DNA of 64,000 nucleotides from Torymus aiolomorphi (Eukaryota; Arthropoda; Insecta; Hymenoptera; Torymidae). The position numbers and the translations under genes were made by a program. Positions within the stretch are counted from its first letter, which is position 1. Every line of letters starts with the position of its first letter. The DNA is taken from the NCBI GenBank assembly GCA_036365515.1, contig CM070873.1, forward strand, positions 223,525,876 through 223,589,875, written 5' to 3'. Positions 43,374-55,128 of the stretch are shown here, in pieces. Below the pieces are notes generated by a model. It saw only the letters and a program-made list of their open reading frames with translations, searched no databases and had not been told where the DNA came from.

Positions 43374-43707
43374 CCCATGAATGTACATTCATGCTGGGCG
43401 CTGGGACATGCGATGCCCACGCACTTCAAATCGTGTCATAAAATCGAGTATCTTGAAAGCATTTGATACAATCTCAAACTGATAACACACGTTTGTTATA
43501 ATATTAATCACTCATAGACGAAGTCGGCAGGCCCATATTTGGGACAAACGCGGTCGGCAGTGTACCAATCATGTCGAAAAATCGTATACCGTGCAACCAT
43601 TTTATACAGCTTAAAACATACTGCATTCGCTTCCTTATTTATTAAACTAAAAGAAAAAAGTCGTCAGCTATCATGTTTTTGGGACGCGGATAGTCGGCAG
43701 TGCCCGA

Positions 43708-46150
43708 TAGTCTAGGCGCAGGCTATGATTTCGTAGCCGATTGAGTGCCATTGCTCTACTCAAGGTTTTTATACGTATTTTTTCGTCCTGATTACGAATT
43801 TTGAGGGTAGAAGTCCTGAAAGTGGTCAGATAAATTGTTATTAACAATTTAATTGTTTAAATCGTTATATCATTAATTCTTTGATAGATATCAAAATTTT
43901 GCTTCTGCAAAATTGTTGGTTTTTAATTCAGAAATATACTCGATTTTGAATTTGTAAGAAAACTTAATTAGAAAAAAAGTTATAGCAAATTCAGTGCAAA
44001 AAAGTCCTGATGTAGCTTCGCGCGTCCACTCTTTCGCTTGTATCTCCGGTTCTAACGAAAATTTTTCAACTTTCAACCTTGCATTTTGAAGAGAAAATAA
44101 TATTCTATTAAGCTACTTCATAATTATTATCTATAATTTAGTTTACATAATTATTTAAACGTTTCTAATTAAAAATTTCAGTAAAAAATGTCAATTTAAT
44201 TTGTTTATAAGACTTTTTTCACTATTTGCACTAATTTTATCAAAATTTTTCTTTTGCAAAGTTGTTGGTTTTTCAATTACAAATACGCTAGATCTTGAAT
44301 TTTTAAGAAAACTTAATTCGAAAAAAAGGTATCGGAAATTGAGTGCAAAAAAGTTCCGTTGTAGCTAAGCGCGATAATTCTTTTACTTGTTTCTGGCAAA
44401 AATTTGTTAATTTTCAGCTAAACATAAAACATTATTACATTAATTTATAATTATTATCTATAGTTTAGTATAAAAAAATTAAGCGCCACAATTTTAAACT
44501 TCAAGTAAATAATATTGATTTATTTGTTGTACACGCATAAATAAAAATGACATTGATATTTTATCAAACAATCTATTATTCGTTTTTTAACGTATTTCCA
44601 CATCTCAAGTTTAATCTGAAAATTAATGTAACAAAACCAAATATGCCAAATGCAAAATTAAAAATATTATTTATATATTTGAATTTGAATTACTGCGTTA
44701 TATGCGATGCGCGGGCGCAACGCTCATAAATACAATGATTAAATTAATATAATTTAGAGTTTTCAATTACATATTTTTATGAAGTTTTATTAAAAAAAAT
44801 CAAAAAAGTCTCGTTGTAGCTAAGCGCGCCCACTCTTTCGCTTGTATCTCCAGTTCTAAAAAAAATTTTCAACTTTCAATCTCGCATTTTGAAGAGAGAA
44901 TAATAGTCTATGAAGCTACTTTATAATAATTATCTATAATTTAGTTTCAATAATTATTTCAACGCTTCAACCGAAAAATTTCTGTAAAAAATGTCGATTT
45001 TATTTGTTAAATGAAATTAAAATATTTTAATAAAATCAATACACATGTTTTACTAAGATTATTTTTAATAAAACTTCATAAAAATATGTAATTAAAAACT
45101 CTAAATTATATTAATTTAATCATTGTATTTATGAGCGCTGCACCCGCGCATCGCATATGACGCAGTAATTCAAATTCAAATATATAAATAATATTTTAAA
45201 TTTTACATTTGGCATATTTGGTTTTGTTACATTAATTTTCAGATTAAACTTGAGATATGGAAATACGTTGAAAAACGAATAATAGATTGTTTGATAAAAT
45301 ATCAATGTCATTTTTATTTATGCGTGTACATCAAATAAATCAATATTATTTACTTGAAGTTTAAAATTGTGGCGTTTAATTTTTTTTATACTAAACTATA
45401 GATAATAATTATAAATTAATGTAATAATGTTTTATGTTTAGCTGAAAATTAACAAATTTTTGCCAGAAGCAAGTAAAAGAATTATCGCGCTTTGCTACAA
45501 CGGAACTTTTTTGCACTCAATTTGCGATACCTTTTTTTCTAATTAAGTTTTCTTAAAAATTCAAAATCTAGCGTATTTGTAATTGAAAAACAAACAACTT
45601 TGCAAAAGAAAAATTTTGATAAAATTAGTGCAAATAGTGAAAAAAGTCTTATAAACAAATTAAATTGACATTTTTTACTGAAATTTTTAATTAGAAACGT
45701 TTAAATAATTGTGTAAACTAAATTATAGATAATAATTATGAAGTAGCTTAATAGAATATTATTTTCTCTTCAAAATGCAAGGTTGAAAGTTGAAAATTTT
45801 CGTTAGAACCGGAGATACAAGCGAAAGAGTGGCCGCGCGAAGCTACATCAGGACTCTTTTGCACTAAATTTGCTATAACTTTTTTTCTAATTAAGTTTTC
45901 TTAAAAACTCAAAATCGAGCATATTTCTGAATTAAAAACCAACAATTTTGCAAAAGCAAAATTTTGATATCTTTCAAAGAATTAAAGATATAACGATTTA
46001 AACAATTAAATTGTTAATAACAATTTATCTGACCACTTTCAGGACTTCTACCCTCAAAGTTCGTAATTAGGATGAAAAAATACGTATAAAAACCTTGAGT
46101 AGAGCAATGGCACTCAATCGGCTACGAAATCATAGCCTGCGCCTAGACTA
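43708..46150. mobile_element. 2443-bp hairpin element nested in the left arm
   Basis: TAGTCTAGGCGCAGGCTATG at the left is mirrored by CATAGCCTGCGCCTAGACTA at the right, and CGA flanks both sides (43705-43707 and 46151-46153) as a 3-bp target duplication. Removing it restores the right-arm sequence exactly. The arms are about 1.1-1.2 kb each around a small centre near 44.9-45.0 kb. Inside each arm, a block with CTCTTTCGCTTGTATCTCC recurs. A 60-codon frame occurs in both arms (44547-44729 plus, 45129-45311 minus). Confidence 0.85.
44547..44729 (+). CDS. Small ORF mirrored in the hairpin arms, function unknown
   Basis: It is 60 residues: MTLIFYQTIYYSFFNV, then a Lys/Asn-rich centre and a C-terminal CVICDAR. 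The other arm encodes the same protein at 45129-45311 with about four differences (His/Tyr, Ala/Val, Leu/Phe, Ala/Val). The match follows from the inverted arms and does not itself show selection. It has no recognisable domain. It is most likely a chance frame, but the paired copy makes it worth recording. Confidence 0.2.
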   Translation: MTLIFYQTIYYSFFNVFPHLKFNLKINVTKPNMPNAKLKILFIYLNLNYCVICDARAQRS

Positions 46151-46286
46151 CGAACCGCGCGTGCCGCGCCTCGACGCGCCAACGATTTAGTATAAACTGA
46201 GCTGCCATTCCCCAATCTGTATTTTATGTTGTTTAATTGTAGCGAATTGACGGGCATCAAAAATATATCAAGAATATTAGCTTTAA

Positions 46287-46744
46287 GGTGATGTCGGAGT
46301 CACGCTGATTGGTTGAAATTTTCCTAACCTCAAAAACAGAATATCATAAATAAAAAAAAGTATACCATTGTAAAGCACAAACATGCGGTGATCGCGTGTT
46401 CTTTTTATAATAAGGAATGTTTATAAACGTTATTCAGCATTTAATAATTTTTAGTTGAGACAAACAATGGGAAAGACAACGCGAGGTGAGGATGCCGTTT
46501 CACATAGAAAATTGTAAGATGACCGTCACTTTTACGTAATTCCACGCGTCAATTTTAAGGATATTGCATTACATAAATTATTAAACATTTTGTTTATTGA
46601 AAATGCTGTGAGCCCGCATTCTTTACACGATAACAAATCGTTAGCAACTTAAATTTCAATATCACGAAGTAAATTTCACGTGAACAATGGGAAATACGGC
46701 TCGAGATGGGGGTCACTATCGGTAAAGTTCGCTCCTACATCCCC
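46287..46744. mobile_element. TTAA-target MITE, 458 bp, nested in the left arm
   Basis: It starts GGTGATGTCGGAGTC and ends GCTCCTACATCCCC, flanked by TTAA at 46283-46286 and 46745-46748. The right arm of the host element shows the uninterrupted site (TAGCTTTAAAGTC). It shares the GGTGATGT start with the MITE at 41021. Confidence 0.8.
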
Positions 46745-46929
46745 TTAAAGTCTTACAAAATGGAAAAATGAAATATCAAAAATCTATAAATCGCTATAAA
46801 ATGAAAGAGAATAAAATTTGACAAAACAAAAATATTTTCCCGAAAGATGTAAGCAAAAACAAAAGGAATAAGCACGACCTAGTGTAAGCTGAGTCGCCGT
46901 CGAATTACCTCGGAGTCCATATAAATACC

Positions 46930-48645
46930 ATGGGTGCCATTCACAGTGCTATCGAAAGTTTACTGAGCTTTCCAAAAAACACAGAGAAGATTTTCAACAG
47001 AAAAGGTAAGACAAAATGAAATACAAAAACCTTTATTTAATGATACCATTAATAGTCGATAGAATAATTATTCAGTTATTTATTTGTATTATTTTTTATA
47101 TTAAAATTTAAAGTTTATAATTCATAATTTGGTTTAAAGCAATTCTTACTGTGAAATTTATTATCTAAATTACATAATTTATTACAGCAACAAAAATACA
47201 GCAAAAATACAGCAATATACAGCAGCAAATGAGCGGTTACTTCAGCCGCCATCCTCCAAAACAAGGTAAAACTATTTTAGATGATTTTGAATGTGATAAG
47301 CTCAAAGAGGCAGATACTAAAATAGTATATAAATAATTTGGCTGGAGATGGGTGTTATGGGAACATTGGAAACCCCCAGCGCTTATAAATGCTAGTGATT
47401 TGTATAGTATGCTTGGGCGTTTATATTGCAGTTCACTAGCTGGTTTTCACGCATTTACAGGGTACGATTTTAAGGCGGTCTTACACCTATAAGCCTTTCT
47501 GGCCAAAATTACCTAAAAAAGTGATAAAAAATATTATTATAATAAAATAATGAAAATATATTGTAAACATAACTTATTTTGAATAAAATGAGCCAAGGCA
47601 GAGGTCCTTAAACTCATTTTATCCTCAGATATAGCATTTTCAAGAAAAACAGTTTGTCTTAACCTTTCTCTGAGACCGCATGATGGATTTTCATGGGACA
47701 AAGTGCAAATTGTTCCTAATTTATGTAGTTATGGGCCTAAGAGTTGCAATTTTAAAGTTTTCATGTGTAATACCTTTTTCATGTCAAAAACTGATTTTTT
47801 TACAACAATTATTTCCATTTTTTTAATTTTTATGGTTTTAGCATGGAAAAGATACTTACACATGAAAACTTTAAAATTGCAACTCTTAGAACCAGAACTA
47901 CATAAATTAGGAACAATTTGCACTGTGTTCCATGAAAATTTATCATGCGATCTCAGAGAAAGATTACGACAAACTGTTTTTCTTGAAAATGCTGTAACTG
48001 AGAATAACATGAGTTTAAGAACCTCATCCTTGGCTCATTTTATTTTTGTTTTTTACAGAAAAGTCAAGAAAAGGCCTTTGACTTTGCTTACAAAGTCGAA
48101 GAAATACCAAACGACAAGAACTTGAGCAAATCACCGGTCTTACCCGACATTTATAAAGCGCTCGAGCAATTTGTTTGTCAGCTGTATGGATTCAAAAATA
48201 TGGAATCAGTGAACGATGCAAGATTTGCCATATTTTCAAAAACCTATAATTTTAAGAGCATTAATGATCGTTTCACTATTGAAACCAAAAATATTGACGC
48301 ATCCAGCTTACTAACATGCGAGAGTGAATTACAACTCATTTAAAAAGGATGACAAATAAGTCACCATTAGACAGTGGCTGGGAAGATGATGGGAAGTATG
48401 AATGCCGTTGGTTCGAAGGAGATCAAATACCGAATTTCATCAGCGATGTTTGCATTCAACCGGAAAAAAATCTCAGGTACATATATACTTTACGTATAAT
48501 GTACATGAATTTTTTTAAATTAAATACTTAATTATTACTATTTTGCAGAAAAGTCAGAAATAAATTAAGAGAAAAACGAAGTGCAACAGATCCCGATGAA
48601 GAAAGAACTTATGATATGAGCGATGTGGCCAGCGATATAGATTAA
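46930..48645 (+). pseudogene. Spliced TE-associated gene in the loop, broken
   Basis: ATATAAATACC at about 46919 precedes ATG 46930. Exons: 46930-47005 (donor AAAAG/GTAAGA), 47188-47265 (MSGYFSRHPPK; donor ACAAG/GTAAAA), a block at about 47350-47490 (NASDLYSMLGRLYC, GFHAFTGYDF), then 48059-48340 (ALEQFVCQLYGFKN, VNDARFAIFSKTY), about 48350-48476 (SPLDSGWEDDGKYECRWFEG) and 48549-48645 (acidic end ERTYDMSDVASDID). AATAAATA at about 48673 could be the polyadenylation signal. FHAFTGxD and the W-x-E-G-D-Q region occur in a widespread group of insect TE-linked proteins of unknown function. An in-frame TAA near 47333, a stop and shift near 48340 and the MITE at 47582 break it. Confidence 0.6.
47582..48045. 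mobile_element. Inverted-repeat MITE inside the loop gene, 464 bp
   Basis: AATAAAATGAGCCAAGGCAG at the left mirrors CCTTGGCTCATTTTATTTTT at the right. The about 225-bp arms share AAAACAGTTTGTC and TAAAGTTTTCATGTGTAA-like sequence. It separates the FHAFTGYD block from the downstream exons. Confidence 0.78.
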
Positions 48646-49304
48646 AGATATGTAATATAATAAAATAATATAAATAAATATTTATTTTACTATACTACCT
48701 GCTTCGAATCTTACGTTTAAAAAAATACAGTGCTTATTCCTTTTGTTTTTGCTTATATCTTTTGGGAAAATATTTTTTTTGGTCAAATTTAATTCTCTTT
48801 CATTTTATAGCAATTTATAGATTTTTGATATTTTATTTTTCCATTTGTAAGACTTTAAAGCTAATATTCGTTATATATTAATAATGCCCGCCAATTCCCT
48901 AAAATTAAACAACATAAAATACAGATTGGAGAACGGCGGCTCAGTTTATACTAAATCGTTCACGCGCCGAGGCGCGGCACGCGCGGTTCGGGCACTGCCG
49001 ACTGTCCGTGTCCCAAAAACATGGCAGCTGACGACTTTTTTCTTTTAGTTTAATAAATAAGGAAGCAAATGCAGTAAATTTTAAGCTGTATAAAATGGTT
49101 GCACGGTATACGATTTTTCGACATGTTTGGTACACTGCCGACCGCGTTTGTCCCAATTTCGGGCCTGCCGACTTCGTCTATGAGTGATTAATATTATAAT
49201 AAATGCGTGCTATCAGTTTGAGATTGTATGAAATGCTTTCAAGATACTCGATTTTACGACACGATCAGAAGTGCGTGGGCGTCGCATGTCCCAGCGCCCA
49301 GCTT

Positions 49305-50560
49305 GCCGACTGTAGGATTGGCTTCTGTTCATGCCAAATATGCATATCCTAAAATGTGAAGCTGTATAAAATGGTTGCACTTTTGGACGTCGGGCTCCCG
49401 GACTATTAGGCTCCCGTTATGACGACTCAATATACCCGATCTCCCATCCACTTTTCATGCAAAAAAGGTCTTATTACTTAATAGAATTTAATTTTGGATA
49501 AAAATGTTAAATACAAAAGTTGTAGATAATATTAAAATCCTATTTAACTTATTTTTCGTACAATCCAAGAGATCATCATAAGATACACCTGTCCCAAATG
49601 TTGGAAACCTGCAGTGGTGCACTTTCTTTGTGGTCATTTACTTCTCGTGCCTTCGTTTCTTGTTCCTATGATTAAGAGTGTATTTTTTGTAAAAATTTGG
49701 TATCGGTATAGTGTAAGAATCGGCTTCAGTATTACATAAGCTTCAATGTAGAAAATATTTTATTTAGTGAAACCTCAAAGTGGTTAAACAAAGACAATAA
49801 AATAAAGCAAATAAATGTTTATATTATTGCTAATTTATTTTATTACATACTTTAAAAAATGTTTTATAACTACAATGTTAAAAAAGTTAGAAAATTGACT
49901 TTCCTAGAAAAGAAGATAGAGAAATAATTTCAGAATACATGAGCGGTTATTATTTTCATTTATAGCGATATTTATTTTCAATACAGTATAGTAATGTTGT
50001 TGCAATAGTTTCAATTTTTACGCGGGTAATACACTTAAATATTACGCCCACTTATACGGTTGTCGATGTCCGCCGCCCGCGTTTACAAACACCTTCTACT
50101 CTAAAGACTATTCGACACGTATTTTTTCATTTTTCGATTGTACTAAAATTGCATCCGGTTGGCAATCTTAAAAATTTGTGACAGAATTCTAACTTTGAAA
50201 TTTGATTATCAAGGTCATCTTCAAACTGCTGCCATTTCACGAGTTTTTTAAACTTCTGAGTAATCTAAACGATCTTTTACTCAGTTTAGTACCCTCTTTC
50301 ACCCCATGCATGATATTAGCATAAAAATTAAAAAAGGCATAAGGTATGCAGTTTTTACTAAAAAATTCACTTTTTTGAAAAATGCATTTTTTTCAGAAAC
50401 GACATTTTTTTATGAAAATTTTTATGAAGATAGGGGGTGTAAATACCTATCAAACCATGTATGTTAGATCTTCTGTTTTTTTTCTTTGGAGAGAGAAAAC
50501 AAAAAATAAAATCCTAAATTTTTGTTCCCGCCTTATGGTTGTAGTCAACATATAGTCATT
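49305..50560. other. AT-rich stretch without a recognised gene
   Basis: No convincing ORF. CAATATACCCGATCTCCCAT near 49430 loosely resembles the dispersed 90-bp unit. T- and A-runs are common. Confidence 0.4.
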
Positions 50561-50639
50561 ATAAATAGACTTGTATACATGCCTAATTAGTTTATGTACA
50601 TATGTGCAATGTATACAAACTTGCACAATATACGTATGC

Positions 50640-50945
50640 AGAATAATGGTATATTACGCATCTAGGGAGGAAAAAACTTGGACAGTCCACAGATCGTGTA
50701 AATTGACACTCGAGCCGAAAGCGAGGGTGGCAAACACGAGATGTGGGCTGGCCAATTTTTTTCCCATGTTGCGTATACTTTCGGCCAGGGTATGGTGAAA
50801 AATCGTATACGCAACACGGGGATAAAGACGGCCATCCTAGCTAGAGCACATGTTTGCCACCCTAGCCTTCGGCACAGGTGGCAATTTACACGTGCTCTGA
50901 ACTGTCCAAGTCTTTATTTACCTCTCTAGTTGCGTAATACACTAT
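50640..50945. repeat. Dispersed repeat family copy 3
   Basis: AGGAAAAAACTTGGACAGTC, CACTCGAGCCGAAAGCGAGG and GTATACTTTCGGCCAGGGTA appear, then the inverse order GCCTTCGGCACAGGTGGCAA, GAACTGTCCAAGTC and TAGTTGCGTAATACAC. It is two halves in inverted orientation. Confidence 0.6.
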
Positions 50946-51110
50946 TTAGATGCGTAATTACTATTTATATTTGGCTTTTCGGCTTTCTAATTTTTTTAAT
51001 GTTTTGAGTGCCTTTAGTTTTCTTGTTCTTTGTTTTCACGTTAGTAAACGAACTATTGGCAGTTTTCGCTGTAAAGCAATGTATAATTTGGAACATATTT
51101 TACAAAATCA

Positions 51111-51566
51111 TTATAGCATTTTGTATAGCTTCTTCAAGGGTCTTTTGAAGATTATGCGAAGTAGTATAATGCTTTTTAAGTCCCCCACACCATCTATAAC
51201 TCCTTTACCATGTCCAGTAGCAGAGAACAACCATTTAAATTATAAGTTGTTCGTTTTAATTCATACAGTTGAAAGCTATTTTTAAAATGACTATCAGCTC
51301 CGTCTGATACAATAGTGATTTGTTTGATTGAATTACAACCATTTTCGTCTAAATGAGTCATGATTTTTTTATATAGCTAGTAAAGCAAACGCTGAATCGT
51401 GTTTTCTATCGTCACTTGTAACCGTAAAACTCTGTGTTGGAGCACCTTTATAGCAAACTGCCGTGAAAATAGAAATTTGGTTATTCACCCAATGATTTCC
51501 TAGATCGGCTTTATTGAGAGTCATAGCCCAGTTTTCAGCTAAGTCTACTTGAAGAACTAAATGATG
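51111..51566 (-). pseudogene. Relic of a TE-associated protein (xFSATGHGKG family)
   Basis: The minus strand reads LVLQVDLAENWAMTLNKADL and HWVNNQISIFTAVCYKGAP, then after a stop ITIVSDGADSHFKNSFQLYEL, and after a frame change WLFSATGHGKGVIDGVG. These blocks, in this order, occur in a family of insect hypothetical proteins usually linked to transposons (x-S-D-G-x-x-x-x-F-K-N and F-x-A-T-x-H-G-K-G-x-x-D-G-x-G). Its function is not known to me. At least one stop and one frameshift are present and the N terminus is missing. Confidence 0.7.
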
Positions 51567-52530
51567 TAACTAAATATAGAAAAACTAAAAAATTTTATTA
51601 GCTTCAAGTGCTAAAATATCGTGGAATTCAAAAGTCATATGTGGATTAAAACAGTACATTTCGTACCATGGGCGTAAAGTTGTACGCCCGCGGTGCGAAC
51701 ATTATTTTTCGTTATAAAAGCATGAAGTACTCATTTACGCCAGTTTTGCGGGCACAAAATACAAGTTCACGCACACAAGGCATACATTAAAAAATGTTGG
51801 AAAATTTAGTATCTGCTGGTGTTAAAATTGATTTGCCATCGCACTAATTGTCAAGTATTGGTTTAACTTTTAAATATAATGATTTTGAAAAGCCCTGAAT
51901 TCGCGTGTTACTCCAACCGTATACTGAAATAGCGCTAGGAAGTATCGAAAAAGTAGCATTTGTTAAATAACGAAATAAATAGTTAATAACGGAAAACTTA
52001 AACTAATGCAAATGAATATGGTAGTTTTTATCTCAAAGAATAAGAGGAAACTTTCATTTAAAAAAAAAGTTCATTTTTTTCAAAGTTATTGTTAATCAAA
52101 GTTGCAAAAGAAACGTAAAAATCAAATTTCAAAAATTCATAACTTTTCAAATTTTGAGTTTATAGAGATTTTGCAAATAGACGTGTTCTTTAAAATGAGC
52201 CAAATTTTCAAGAAAAAAATACTCCGGGGCAAAAAAATATTTAGTATTATTTGTTTAAACAATTGCATTTTAAACAATTTCTACCACTTTTTTCGAATTT
52301 TGACCTCGATATTCGGATTCTACGGGTCAAAATCTATAAGAAACAACTGTTTTTATCCGGGGACATATTATTGCATACGGAACGGTACCCAGCTCCCAGA
52401 CTAAGAGTATATAATAGGAAAACAAACAATTACCGATGGTGTGTTGGTAAATGTGGGAGGGCTGATTCGTGGTTATAAAATAAAGAGTTATATAGTATAT
52501 CGAGTAATTCTTCGTTATATATATGGGTAA
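51567..52530. other. AT-rich stretch without a recognised gene
   Basis: No convincing ORF. GTTGTACGCCCGCGGTGCG near 51680 is a small GC-rich island. Nothing else was seen. Confidence 0.35.
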
Positions 52531-53227
52531 CTTCATGTCAACTGTTCAGCTCAAAATTTTTTTACTCATTCCAAATTTACCCTAAAACACAACCATAGAG
52601 TTTTAGAGCAAAATATTTAATCGTTCAAAAGTTAGAATTAATTGAAAATTTGAAAATTTTTAATTTTTTCATAAATCTTCAATTTTTATGATTTTTTAAC
52701 TCAAAAACTTGAAACTTTTTGTACAGCATATTAAATGGGAATAAGTTTCCAAATTGTAAGTAGAATTGCTCAGAATGTATGCAGATCGATGCCAATTATT
52801 TTGCTACTTTATACTTGACAGAACACCATTCAAAATATGCTTAAGGCGAATGCGACTGTATAAATATCCCTCACCAAAGGCTAAAAATTTGTAAAAAAGA
52901 TTACCTTTAAAATGCGACCTTGATCAAGATGGTAATAGATCACAGAAAAAAGTTACGGGCAATTAAAACTGTCAAAACAGTGTAAATACTATTATAGTAT
53001 TATTATAGTACTATTATAATACTAATATAGTACTATTAATTATAAAAAATACTATTATAGTACTATAATAGTATTTTTCACTGTTTTTCACAATTTCCAA
53101 TTAATTCTAACTTTTGAACGATTGAATATTTTGCTCTAAAACTCTAGAGTTGTTTTTTGGGGCTAATTTGGAATGAGTAAACAAATTTTGATCAATTTTA
53201 AAATTTTGAGCTGAACAGTTGACATGA

Positions 53228-53229
<2 letters not shown>
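52531..53229. mobile_element. Inverted-repeat element with a TAGTACTATAATAG palindrome centre
   Basis: CTTCATGTCAACTGTTCAGC at the left mirrors GCTGAACAGTTGACATGAAG at the right. Arms of about 125 bp also share TAGAGTTTTAGAGCAAAATAT-type sequence. The centre (52981-53080) repeats ACTATTATAGTACTA and its reverse. A TG microsatellite starts directly after the right end. Confidence 0.7.

Positions 53230-53231
<2 letters not shown>

Positions 53232-53290
<59 letters not shown>
53232..53290 (+). repeat. TG microsatellite
   Basis: About 59 bp of TG units, starting three bases after the right end of the inverted-repeat element. Confidence 0.95.
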
Positions 53291-53294
<4 letters not shown>

Positions 53295-54639
53295 CTCCCT
53301 TTTCCAATTCATTATCGTATGTAAAGTAACGTCGGAGAAAGGAAAACAAAGGACATACCTGAATCCAAAGGTGCCGAAGACAGATTTTCCCCTTTCCGTA
53401 CGTCAGCGGCAAATCTGCGAATTTTACGTAACTTTCTGAAGCAAAAGGACATCTTTGCATTCTCGAGACCGCTTACGTCATTCTTTTATCTTCTGACGTG
53501 TACTCGATTTTTATGTGACACCTCAAAAGTAATTCATCGTATCTGTAGGAAGACGATTGTTCCCTCTTTTGCTTTATTTTAGGGCTTTCTCCTACTTTCA
53601 ATTTGCGCTCCAATTTCACGTGAGAAATGATATGATGATTGCTTATAACGTCTTAACGAACTATGATTTTTTAATAAATCACTACTTAATGAAATCTTTA
53701 TGAAAGCTCTTTACTACTACTTTATACTAATGTAGTTGTTTTTGTTACACAAATATTTGCAGAGCTACAATTAATAATATAGCAGACATGAATTTCCAGT
53801 AAAACTAAGCATTTTGGAAATTTGATAGCTCATATTTCAAAAGAAAAGATCTGTTAGAACAAGTGACAGGTACTAGGATTCATTTTCATAAGTACTCCAA
53901 ATCAACCCTTAAAGTCTTATCAAAATTTCTTTGTATAAGTTTGTATAATTTGATACTAATTGCTATTTTTCTTTTACAATGCGATTATATAAAGTTAAAT
54001 TAAAATGTTTGCGAAATTCGTAATAAAATAATTTTAATTAAAATAAAAATAAAATAAAATAAAGTCCTAACGTGGAATCTTCCCCCGTTAACGCTCGTCC
54101 AATTCAATTTTTCGATATAAGCAATTCATAAAAACATTGCGTCTGGTAAAAATATTCTTTTATACTAAACTCATATGTATCCTTGTAGATTTTTTAAATA
54201 CATATGCACTTTTAAACAAGAATCTAGAGCCCGAAGACCTGCATGGTGATTCACATATTCGGAGTGGTTGTAAGCATAATATAACAAACATTTTATGTTT
54301 CGTATTCTGTAATCTATAACTTTACAAAAGTCTAGAAGTAGCCGCAGCGAGACTTTTTGAAATTAATTTCAAAATTACCGTACCGATATCACTGCTGAAT
54401 TACGCGACGGTTGGAACTATCAATTTTCACAAATTCATTTGACTTCAAATGCTCTGATGCGTCCAATGCCGGGGTAACTCCATGCATATTATTTTTGTTA
54501 CAATACCACGCCTACCTGACACTAACGTATCAAGTTTTTAAGGTAGTACCGTTAATTTAAGAGCTTTCATTGTTTAATTTTTATCACAATATAATAAAAT
54601 CGAATAACCAGAAAAATAATACAGTAATAGAAAGGTACA
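53291..54639. other. AT-rich stretch without a recognised gene
   Basis: Short frames only, none resembling a protein. AAATAAAATAAAATAAAG near 54045 is simple sequence. Confidence 0.4.
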
Positions 54640-54923
54640 TTGTGTTACAGAAAAAATTGTATTATCAAAAATTATTAATCGAATACATATAAATATTGTT
54701 GCTCGAAGAACAAGTATAACGTCCGTTTCTTACGAACTTTTTATTTTTTATTTGATTTAAAAGTTTGACTTGTTATTTTGCTGTTTAAACATTTGTCTAT
54801 GACCCATCCAGGGGGTTGTTCTTAAATGATATACGATAAAATGTTTATCACCGCGTAATACAGGTACGTTTTTAGGACGAATAGTACCATTTAGGACAAA
54901 ATTTTGATTTGATGTGACATATA

Positions 54924-55124
54924 CTGTGGTAAAACGATTATGTCGCATCGCAACGCATATCGCTAAGGGTAATTTTATATCACGACATAGCGATAAGTTT
55001 TGTTTGTTTTTACACTTTGTATATCGAAACGTTATGCAATAAAAAATTCTTCGCTATAGGGCAATACAAAATTACCCTTAGCGATATGCGTTGCGATGCA
55101 ACATAATCGTTTTATTTACCACAG
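54924..55124. mobile_element. CTGTGG MITE copy 1, 201 bp, TA target
   Basis: CTGTGGTAAAACGATTATGT mirrors ACATAATCGTTTTATTTACC then ACAG. The arms share CATATCGCTAAGGGTAATTT. TA lies on both sides. The same family recurs at 56635-56833. Confidence 0.85.
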
Positions 55125-55128
55125 TATA

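Larger units (their letters stand above)
43393..49304 (+). mobile_element. Composite TIR element with a gene in its loop
   Basis: The left arm is 43393-43707, 46151-46286 and 46745-about 46905. The right arm is about 48720-49304. They are mirror images: GCTGGGCGCTGGGACATGCG at the left end and CGCATGTCCCAGCGCCCAGC at the right, with GTCGTCAGCTATCATG and AAACAACATAAAATACAGAT further in. Total arm length is about 600 bp. The loop carries a spliced gene and the left arm was invaded twice. I found no transposase catalytic motif. Confidence 0.75.

Noticed and set aside
47703..48125. 140-residue frame across the MITE at 47582
   Set aside because: Most of it is MITE arm. The coding exon downstream uses a different frame.
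53107..53460. Frame with a Thr-His repeat
   Set aside because: It runs through the TG microsatellite. The flanking part belongs to an inverted-repeat element.
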